Assembly (NCBI GenBank): GCA_964444865.1
Contig: CAYUJE010000300.1
Coordinates: forward strand, 1-7,779
Length of the DNA stretch: 7,779 nt
From: SXOA01 sp964444865
GTDB lineage: Bacteria > Planctomycetota > Planctomycetia > Pirellulales > Pirellulaceae
Direction of reading: 5' to 3'
Each line of letters opens with the position of its first letter. The first letter of the stretch is position 1. Below the pieces are notes generated by a model, which worked only from the letters and a program-made list of their open reading frames with translations, had not been told where the DNA came from and made no database searches. The position numbers were made by a program, and so were the translations under genes. Below, one piece after another: positions 1 through 5,274 of this stretch.

Positions 1-1278
1 CGGCCGGATGGCAAGGCTCAGAAGCTCAATTCCAAGGGGCGTTTGATTTCCAACGGCGTGCTCGTGGTAACCGATAGGGATTACGACAAGGAAATCACGC
101 AGCTTCATGTCGGCGAGAAACTATTCATCAAGGTGACGGATGCGGACCTCGACTCTTCCGATGCTCGCGATGTGGCTACTGCGGAAATCACCTCCGACAT
201 GGGGGAAAAGGAAACCGTCCGCCTCGAAGAGACGTTGGCCCACAGCGGAATCTTCACGGGCTCACTGCAGCTCAAGGCGGTCGATAAGCCGAAGGAAGGA
301 AATCTCGACTCGGCGGACCCCGTCATCGAGACCTATTTTGGAGACAACTTGATCGTTCGGTACCTCGATCCTTCCGCCAGTACTGAAAGCGGCAAGCTGG
401 AATTGACTAGCCGGCTGCCGGTGGTGGTTGGGACCGATGGCTTGGTGGCAGCTTTCAGCAAGACCTTTGGTGACGAGAATCTGGCCGTGGAGACAAAATT
501 CAGGATGGCGGAAAGCTACTTCGAACTGTTCAAAAGCCACAAGAGCTTGCAGCGCGATGACGAAAAGAAGATCGATCTGGAAGCGGGCCGTCGCATCCTG
601 CGGGAAGTGATGGAGGATTACCCCGATCCGAAATACGCGCCGCGAATTGCGTACTTGCTGGGGCAGTTCGCCCAGGAACTCGAGCAGTGGGACGAAGCGA
701 TTCGCTCCTACGATTTGATCATCACGCAGTACCCCGACCATACGCTTGCTCCGGATGCCCAGTACAAGCTGGCTCAGAGCTATGAAGAAGCGGGAGATTT
801 TGATCAGGCTCTGGAAGCGTATGTGACGCTCGCGGCCACCTATCCCAAGAGCCCGCTGATTCCCAATGTAATGATCCGGATCTCCGACTACTTCTACAAA
901 CACGAGCGCTATCAAGTGGCGGCTCAAGTGGGTGAGAAGTTTTTGGAGCGGTTTCAGACCCACCAGCACGCACCGAAACTCGCATTCCGCGTGGGACAGT
1001 GTTATTACAAGTCGAAAAAGTATGCCGTCGCGGGAAAATCATTTGACCAGTTTGCCAAGCTTTTCCCGGACGATGCCCTCTGTGCCGATGCCTTGTTCTG
1101 GTCTGGTGAGAGCTTCCGCCTGGGAGGGAACAATAGCGAAGCATTCCGCCGCTACAACCGCTGCCGCTGGGACTATCCCAGTAGCGAAGGGGCCAAATAC
1201 GCCCGCGGTCGCCTGGCGTTGCCCGAGATGCTGCAGCAGTTTGAGGCCGAGGCGAACAGCGTGGATGACAACAAGTAG
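1..1278 (+). CDS. Large TPR protein with N-terminal beta-rich domain, 5'-truncated by window edge
   Basis: The frame is open from base 1, so this is the last 425 codons of a longer gene; the TTG at 43 is just an internal codon. Residues below count from the first visible codon. Residues about 15-125 look like a beta-sandwich domain with acidic turns (DADLD at 47-51, ETLAHSGIFTG at 77-87), a pattern I associate with repeated Ig-like or S-layer-type domains of large secreted proteins. Residues about 167-412 are helical TPR-like repeats of the BamD/YbgF style, with recurring Y-P at repeat ends (for example QYPDH, TYPKS, LFPDD) and A-x-Y-K-L-A-type helices. TPRs are protein-binding scaffolds and no catalytic motif is visible. 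It lies 66 bases upstream of the ExbB gene, so a role as an envelope partner of the motor is inferred. The TPR call is firm; the name of the N-terminal domain is uncertain and the true N-terminus is unseen. Confidence 0.85.
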   Translation, partial: RPDGKAQKLNSKGRLISNGVLVVTDRDYDKEITQLHVGEKLFIKVTDADLDSSDARDVATAEITSDMGEKETVRLEETLAHSGIFTGSLQLKAVDKPKEGNLDSADPVIETYFGDNLIVRYLDPSASTESGKLELTSRLPVVVGTDGLVAAFSKTFGDENLAVETKFRMAESYFELFKSHKSLQRDDEKKIDLEAGRRILREVMEDYPDPKYAPRIAYLLGQFAQELEQWDEAIRSYDLIITQYPDHTLAPDAQYKLAQSYEEAGDFDQALEAYVTLAATYPKSPLIPNVMIRISDYFYKHERYQVAAQVGEKFLERFQTHQHAPKLAFRVGQCYYKSKKYAVAGKSFDQFAKLFPDDALCADALFWSGESFRLGGNNSEAFRRYNRCRWDYPSSEGAKYARGRLALPEMLQQFEAEANSVDDNK

Positions 1279-1280
1279 TG

Positions 1281-1308
1281 GGGTAGGCGTCCAGCCTGCC
1301 CAGTTTTT
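1281..1308 (+). terminator. Candidate intrinsic terminator or attenuator between the TPR gene and exbB
   Basis: Bases 1281-1288 and 1294-1301 form an eight-pair stem (GGGTAGGC with GCCTGCCC, one G-U pair) around a five-base loop. Two bases later comes TTTTT at 1304-1308. It begins three bases after the stop codon. A GC-rich stem followed by a T-run fits a Rho-independent terminator, but the T-run is short and the downstream genes look functionally linked, so partial termination is as likely as full termination. The stem may also be a copy of a dispersed palindrome. Confidence 0.45.
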
Positions 1309-1344
1309 CCTCTAGTTCCAGAAAACATCGAATTGTAATACGCC

Positions 1345-2322
1345 ATGTGGACCCTCATTTTCCTCGCCTTTGCCCAGGCGGACGACATCCTAGCCGACGA
1401 AGCCAAAGGCAAAGCCCCCGCAAACACCAAAGTCGCCGAATCGCCGGCTGTTCCGCCGGTCGCCGGTGAAAAAACTGGCGACCCAACCAGCACGAAAGCT
1501 CCCGATGGGAAGATGCCTGAACCGCCGAAGGCCGGGGAGAAGGCTGCCGCACAGGGCAAGGAGGCAGCGGAAACTGGAGGCGAAAAAGCTGCCGAGGGAG
1601 AGGCGGCAAAGCCAAGAACCTTTCTTACGATGCTCGATGAAATCACGAACACGGGCGCGATGGGGGACCTGCGGAAAGGTGGCTTCTTCATGTGGCCGAT
1701 TCTCCTTTTGGGAGTCCTGGCCCTGGGGGTGATCATCGAGCGGGCTCGTGCCCTGCTGATGCTGACCACTAAGAACCCGGAGTTGCGGCAGAAGGTGCAG
1801 GATCTGTTGCAGGATGAACGGGCGGAGGAAGCTTTGACTCTCTGCGAGCGAGAGCAAGGGCCCGTGCCAGCCATTCTGGGTGCCGGACTGCGGAAATACG
1901 TGTTTCTTCGCAAGCTGGATTACGACCCGGCTGAGATTAGCGGACAGGTTTCCAAAGCCATGGAAGACTATGCCATTCACGTTGTCGCCGCGCTCGAAAA
2001 GCATTTGCCAATTCTGGCTACGGTGGCCAGCGCCGCGCCAATGATTGGGTTCTTGGGAACCGTCTCCGGCATGGTGCAGTCGTTTCGAGACATCGTCGCG
2101 CAAATGGGAGAAAAGAACATTGTCGAGGCCGCGGCAGATGGTATTCAAGTGTCGCTGCTGACCACGGTGCTCGGGCTGATTATTGGCATTCCGTCCTTTA
2201 TCGCCTTTAACTACTTCACCAGCGTCACAAACCGCTTTGTCCTGGATGTGCAGGAATCCGCGGCCGACTTAGTAGAGACCCTGACGCTGCAAACGGCACT
2301 CTCCGACAAACAGCCTGTGTAA
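1345..2322 (+). CDS. exbB: ExbB/TolQ/MotA-family proton channel protein with long N-terminal extension
   Basis: This is the predicted inner-membrane proton-channel subunit of an ExbB-ExbD type motor (325 aa; E. coli ExbB is about 244). Residues 1-12 are hydrophobic, like a short signal peptide. Residues about 13-95 form a low-complexity Ala/Pro/Lys/Glu linker. TM1 is about 114-134, followed by a cytoplasmic stretch. TM2 is about 222-247 with GFLGTVSGM at 235-243, and TM3 about 269-290 with TTVLGLIIGIP at 273-283. T239 and T274 align with the two pore threonines known in E. coli ExbB (T148, T181). The ATG at 1345 is forced by an in-frame TAA at 1336, but no clear Shine-Dalgarno precedes it. 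The stop overlaps the ribosome-binding site of the next gene, exbD-1. The family call is firm; the choice between ExbB, TolQ and a novel subtype is not resolved by sequence alone. Confidence 0.93.
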   Translation: MWTLIFLAFAQADDILADEAKGKAPANTKVAESPAVPPVAGEKTGDPTSTKAPDGKMPEPPKAGEKAAAQGKEAAETGGEKAAEGEAAKPRTFLTMLDEITNTGAMGDLRKGGFFMWPILLLGVLALGVIIERARALLMLTTKNPELRQKVQDLLQDERAEEALTLCEREQGPVPAILGAGLRKYVFLRKLDYDPAEISGQVSKAMEDYAIHVVAALEKHLPILATVASAAPMIGFLGTVSGMVQSFRDIVAQMGEKNIVEAAADGIQVSLLTTVLGLIIGIPSFIAFNYFTSVTNRFVLDVQESAADLVETLTLQTALSDKQPV

Positions 2323-2330
2323 GGAGAGGT
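2321..2330 (+). promoter_or_regulatory. Strong ribosome-binding site of exbD-1 overlapping the exbB stop
   Basis: AAGGAGAGGT starts inside the TAA stop of exbB and ends one base before the ATG at 2332. The overlap implies translational coupling of the channel protein with the first ExbD. Confidence 0.8.
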
Positions 2331-2331
2331 C

Positions 2332-2766
2332 ATGAAGCTGGAACGCAGACTAGGAAAACTGCTGGTCGAGCCGGCGGCTGTGGCCACGGGAGACATCGCG
2401 TTCAATTTGATCGTGTTCTTCCTGGTTTGCGCCTCGACCCAGCCCGACAGCGGCCGGCGGCAGGACCTTCCCAGCAGCGAAAAGGTGAAGCAGGAGCAAA
2501 AGACGGAGAACATTCTGGTGGCGCTCAGCCAGAGCGACAAGATCGTTTCCGTTAACGGCGACCAGGTAAAGACGCCGGAATTTCCAGCTCGCCTTGCCCG
2601 CTTGCTGCAAGGTAAAACGAGACCGGAAGACCGAGTGGTTGTCGTGAAGAGCGATCCCAATACCTCGTACCTGCACTGGATTGCCATCACCACCCAGATT
2701 CAGGATGCCGGCGCAAGCATCACCATTCAGCGAGAAGAAGAACGAACCATCGCCGTCGGCGAATAG
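2332..2766 (+). CDS. exbD: ExbD/TolR-family protein, first paralogue
   Basis: This 144 aa protein has ExbD architecture: a short cytoplasmic N-terminus, one TM helix at about 18-36, and a periplasmic domain. The TM begins with GDIAFNL at 20-26. D21 occupies the position of the conserved TM aspartate (D25 in E. coli ExbD) that carries protons in this family. Residues about 58-135 match the periplasmic fold (ILVALSQSDKIVSVNG, then RVVVVKSDPNTSYLHW, then an IQDAGA helix). It starts at an ATG behind a strong ribosome-binding site. A second, different exbD follows after 58 bases. The tail after about residue 130 is charged and unremarkable. The family call is firm; the numbering as first paralogue is mine. 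Confidence 0.9.
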   Translation: MKLERRLGKLLVEPAAVATGDIAFNLIVFFLVCASTQPDSGRRQDLPSSEKVKQEQKTENILVALSQSDKIVSVNGDQVKTPEFPARLARLLQGKTRPEDRVVVVKSDPNTSYLHWIAITTQIQDAGASITIQREEERTIAVGE

Positions 2767-2781
2767 CGGACAGACACGAAA

Positions 2782-2816
2782 GCCCTCATCCCGGCCCTCT
2801 CCCAGAGGGAAGGGAG
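2782..2816 (+). repeat. Palindromic GC-rich repeat, copy A, carrying the exbD-2 ribosome-binding site
   Basis: This 35-base element matches copy B at 6879-6914 at 33 of 36 aligned positions (two substitutions and a one-base deletion), in the same orientation. CCCTCTCCC (2795-2803) can pair imperfectly with GGGAAGGG (2807-2814) across an AGA loop. Its last bases, AGGGAG (2811-2816), are the only good Shine-Dalgarno ahead of the ATG at 2825 (spacing eight). The shape resembles REP-type dispersed palindromes. No transposase is nearby. Confidence 0.8.
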
Positions 2817-2824
2817 ACAGAACC

Positions 2825-3226
2825 ATGAAAATCCCCCGTAAACCGATGAAAGCGGATGTCCCGAGCACGGCGATGGGGGATATTGCGTTCAACCTGCTGA
2901 TTTTCTTTGTGATTCTGGCCCGAGCCCAAGACGACAGCCATGTGCAATGGCAACCGGCCGAAGCGGCGAATGTGCAAGGGGCAGGAACGACCAAAGTGAG
3001 CGTGGTGATTGATACGAAGGGTGATTTGTATTTGAACGGGCAGCAAGTCGGCGAGGTGCAGTTGGCCTCCCGAATCGGCAGCCTGCTCGGCGATTCCGGA
3101 CCGGGCAACCGCACGGTTTTTCTCAAAGTCCACAAGGACGCTCCGGCTCAGAAATTTGAGCCGGTGATCGAAGCCATCAGCGAGGCGGGGGGCGAACTCG
3201 TCCACGTCTTGGAAGAAAAGCGATAG
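2825..3226 (+). CDS. exbD: ExbD/TolR-family protein, second paralogue
   Basis: This 133 aa protein is a second, divergent ExbD. TM about 17-35 starts with GDIAFNL (18-24), the same seven residues as in the first paralogue, with D19 as the predicted proton-carrying aspartate. The periplasmic domain (about 55-130) has the family pattern: VSVVIDTKGDLYLNGQQV, then a helix, then TVFLKVHKDAPAQKFEPV, ending in an ISEAGG helix and a beta strand. The ATG at 2825 is chosen because AGGGAG lies eight bases upstream and it gives a normal short N-terminus. The frame is open back to about 2681, but that part only reads the repeat and the end of exbD-1. The stop is immediately followed by the next gene. Two ExbDs beside one ExbB suggest a heteromeric ExbD dimer (inference). 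Confidence 0.9.
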   Translation: MKIPRKPMKADVPSTAMGDIAFNLLIFFVILARAQDDSHVQWQPAEAANVQGAGTTKVSVVIDTKGDLYLNGQQVGEVQLASRIGSLLGDSGPGNRTVFLKVHKDAPAQKFEPVIEAISEAGGELVHVLEEKR

Positions 3227-3235
3227 GTGAAAAAA

Positions 3236-3742
3236 ATGGAAAAGGCAAAACTAAAACTAAAAGAACAGCTGACTACTCCACTAGGAAGTTCCACTCCGTA
3301 TGGTGACTATCGCAACCTGCAAGAACACGGCGGAGCTTCGCTCGCCGAACTCAAAGAGTTCCTGTCGAGCCTCCGGGGACGCAGTCCGCAGGAAGTCATC
3401 GGCATCGTGAAGACGAGCCTCCTGATTCAGAGCGTGGCGATCTCTTTCTTGCTGATCGTGATTTTCCTCGGCGTCTTCACGATCACTCCGTATATGATTT
3501 GGGGGCCTCGAGTTGCTCAGAAGCCCAAGAAGGCACAGCCGCCCGTTGCGGCTCAGGCCGCGGCACCGGCTCCCACTGCAACCGTGGCGAAGGGGGGGGA
3601 GAGCAAATCGGGCGACACTCCGTCCAGCGAAGACACCACCAAAGCGATGAAGGCGATGGGGATGGATGAGACGAAAGTCTCTGACCCGAAGACAAACCCT
3701 TTGGAAAAGGATTTTGACAAGCTTCTCGATGGAGCCAAATGA
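3236..3742 (+). CDS. Unrecognised single-pass membrane protein with Ala/Pro/Lys-rich tail
   Basis: I do not recognise this family. The 168 aa protein has a basic start (MEKAKLKLKE), a soluble N-terminal part to about residue 55, one strongly hydrophobic segment at about 59-88, an Ala/Pro/Lys-rich stretch at about 94-118, and a charged C-terminal tail. The likely topology is N-terminus in the cytoplasm and tail in the periplasm. Outline and position after exbB-exbD-exbD recall TonB or TolA, but the C-terminal folded domain of TonB is absent and the TM lacks a histidine, so this is only an analogy. I chose the ATG at 3236 because AGGTGA (3225-3230) sits five bases upstream. A GTG at 3227, directly after the exbD-2 stop, would add three residues. 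A run of eight G (3592-3599) lies in the coding sequence. The gene looks real; the function is unknown. Confidence 0.8.
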   Translation: MEKAKLKLKEQLTTPLGSSTPYGDYRNLQEHGGASLAELKEFLSSLRGRSPQEVIGIVKTSLLIQSVAISFLLIVIFLGVFTITPYMIWGPRVAQKPKKAQPPVAAQAAAPAPTATVAKGGESKSGDTPSSEDTTKAMKAMGMDETKVSDPKTNPLEKDFDKLLDGAK

Positions 3743-3746
3743 GTAG

Positions 3747-3791
3747 CCAGCACACTCCGTGTGCCGGCCTGTCCTCTCACGGAGTGAGCGG
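3747..3791 (+). repeat. Two adjacent small hairpins with mutually complementary loops
   Basis: The first hairpin pairs GCACAC (3750-3755) with GTGTGC (3759-3764) around TCC, extended by CC/GG beyond one mismatch. The second pairs CTCAC (3776-3780) with GTGAG (3784-3788) around GGA. ACTCCGTG (3754-3761) and CACGGAGT (3778-3785) are exact reverse complements, so the two could instead form one eight-pair stem or a loop-loop contact. The only purine-rich candidate ribosome-binding site for the gene at 3801 (GGAGTGAG, 3781-3788) lies in the second hairpin. From memory, palindromes containing CACTCCGTG are dispersed in planctomycete genomes; this was not checked. Confidence 0.6.
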
Positions 3792-3800
3792 ACCACTATT

Positions 3801-5243
3801 ATGAAATCGCTCGATACCTACACCAAGAGCCTCTTGATCCTCAGCGTTCCCTATGCGCTGATCTGGGCGCTCTGCACCCTCCTCTGGCGGATGTGGCCGG
3901 ATACGCCGGTGGTGTTCTTTGCGGTCTTCATGCTGGCCTTTCCCCTCGGCCTGGCCTGGGTGAACTGGATTCGCCTTCGCTGGCGCTCGACCGAAAATCA
4001 TGCCAAACTCCAGGCTGCCGCGGCGGCGACATGGGTTTACATGCTCTGGTGGCAGCTCGCGGTGGTGGTCACTGACTGGGGAGGGTTGCACGACTGGCGG
4101 TCGAGCATCGCCTACTATGGGACCGGAGGGCTGTTCCTGATTGGCTTATGCTGGCTCATCTGGTGGCTGGAACGCTCCAGCAGGCGAATTGAAATTCGGC
4201 GTCTGGATTCCCCCGAAAATCAAGGCGGCAAAAGGTCGTGGAATCCGCTCGATTCGCAGGCCTGGTACTACGGCCGCGGCAGTCAGAAGCTGAAACAGTC
4301 GCTGGCCGGATTTTCGACGTATGCCCTGCTCTTCTGGCTGACGGCCATGATTCTCAGCCAGGTTCGCGGCTGCCACGAAATCTACGAAATGCCCGCCGGC
4401 GGCGGCCAGCAGAAGCAACTTGCCGTGCAGAAGGTGCAGATTCAAAAAGTTATTCGCAAAAAGTACATCATCAATCCGCTCTCCGCCATCAAGTTCAATG
4501 TGCCGCCGATTGACGAAGTAAAACTGCAACTGGATCAGGCGACGGAACATGCCTACACGGTTGGTTATGGCGAAGGAACCGGAGCGGGCTTCGCGGGGGG
4601 GACGAACCGAGGCAAAGTCCGCCTGATTCGCTTGGAATACGACGGCGGCGACTGGGCTCTCAACCACGGGGTCGGCGGCGATCTCAACATGCTCTTTGAA
4701 TACGGCATCCTCACCCAGCAGAAAGTGGCCGAGCAAACTGAGTCTCGCCGCATCTCCCAGCTTGCCGCCTTCCCGCCGGATAAAAGTCCGCCGGTGATGT
4801 TCATGACCGGTCAAGGTACGATCTCCATTTCGAATTCGGACACCAAGGTTCTCCGCGAATACCTGCTCAATAAACATGGCATGCTCTTCGCGTCCGCAGG
4901 GACAGCTCATTTCCATAATCAGTTTGTCGCCATGATGAACCATGTGCTGCCAGAGGTGCGTCCCGTCCCCATCCCGATGGACGACATCATTCACCGTGCT
5001 CCTTTCGCCGTGCCGAAATTCCCCTACGTGGTGCCGCACGGCGGGAAGGAACCCTTGGGATGGAACATCGACGGCAGGTGGGTCTGCTACTACCACCCGG
5101 GCGACATTTCCGATGCTTGGGCGGACGGCCACGCGGGAATTTCCCCCGATGTCTATAAGGGGTGCTACCAACTCGGGGCAAACGTCATCAACTATGGGCA
5201 CACGGAATATGCGAAGTGGCTGATGTCGAAACAGAAGAAGTAA
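3801..5243 (+). CDS. Multi-pass membrane protein with C-terminal DUF4159-like domain
   Basis: This 480 aa protein has four hydrophobic segments at about 10-29, 36-56, 75-91 and 102-123 and a fifth at about 170-188. A linker about 190-270 follows, with a Gly-rich stretch GYGEGTGAGFAGG at 255-267. The C-terminal part, about 271-472, matches the DUF4159 pattern as I recall it: RLEYDGGDW (277-285), a helix with a Leu/Asn motif, PPVMFMTGQG (330-339), LREYLLNKHGMLFAS (351-365), a GDISDAW segment (434-440), and LGANVINYG (458-466) near the end. The usual acidic or cysteine residues after the leader strand appear replaced (FASAGTAHF, 363-371), so the domain may bind rather than catalyse. The ATG at 3801 is preferred; an in-frame GTG at 3759 would start inside a hairpin repeat. 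The ribosome-binding site is weak (GGAG, 17 bases upstream). The next gene follows after 11 bases. Membrane location is firm; function is unknown. Confidence 0.85.
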   Translation: MKSLDTYTKSLLILSVPYALIWALCTLLWRMWPDTPVVFFAVFMLAFPLGLAWVNWIRLRWRSTENHAKLQAAAAATWVYMLWWQLAVVVTDWGGLHDWRSSIAYYGTGGLFLIGLCWLIWWLERSSRRIEIRRLDSPENQGGKRSWNPLDSQAWYYGRGSQKLKQSLAGFSTYALLFWLTAMILSQVRGCHEIYEMPAGGGQQKQLAVQKVQIQKVIRKKYIINPLSAIKFNVPPIDEVKLQLDQATEHAYTVGYGEGTGAGFAGGTNRGKVRLIRLEYDGGDWALNHGVGGDLNMLFEYGILTQQKVAEQTESRRISQLAAFPPDKSPPVMFMTGQGTISISNSDTKVLREYLLNKHGMLFASAGTAHFHNQFVAMMNHVLPEVRPVPIPMDDIIHRAPFAVPKFPYVVPHGGKEPLGWNIDGRWVCYYHPGDISDAWADGHAGISPDVYKGCYQLGANVINYGHTEYAKWLMSKQKK

Positions 5244-5248
5244 AGGAG
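5243..5248 (+). promoter_or_regulatory. Ribosome-binding site fixing the GTG start of the secreted TPR gene
   Basis: AAGGAG overlaps the last base of the preceding TAA stop and lies six bases before the GTG at 5255. It supports that GTG over the in-frame GTG at 5282, which has no such site and would shorten the signal peptide. Confidence 0.75.
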
Positions 5249-5274
5249 TGAAAAGTGCAAAGTGTACAGTGCAG
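5247..5274 (+). repeat. Tandem heptamer array, AGTGNNN x4
   Basis: AGTG recurs at exact seven-base spacing at 5247, 5254, 5261 and 5268, followed by AAA, CAA, TAC and CAG. The array spans the end of the ribosome-binding site, the GTG start codon (5255) and the first six codons of the following gene. It resembles short tandem heptamer repeats seen between genes in several phyla. It is only four units, so chance is not fully excluded. Confidence 0.65.

Noticed and set aside
262..969. Long minus-strand open frame opposite the first TPR gene
   Set aside because: It mirrors a gene with convincing TPR repeats, has no recognisable domain of its own and no ribosome-binding site; it is a by-product of codon bias.
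1336..1341. TAATAC as a -10 promoter element for exbB
   Set aside because: It is too close to the ATG at 1345 to leave a leader, and no matching -35 element is visible.
1390..2148. Minus-strand open frame opposite exbB
   Set aside because: The + strand encodes clear ExbB motifs; the antisense product is low-complexity with no family resemblance.
2681..2824. Extended start for the second ExbD
   Set aside because: The added residues come from the end of exbD-1 read in another frame and from the palindromic repeat. ATG 2825 has a good ribosome-binding site.
3759..3800. GTG start at 3759 for the DUF4159 protein
   Set aside because: It lies inside a hairpin repeat with no ribosome-binding site; ATG 3801 gives a normal short cytoplasmic N-terminus before TM1.
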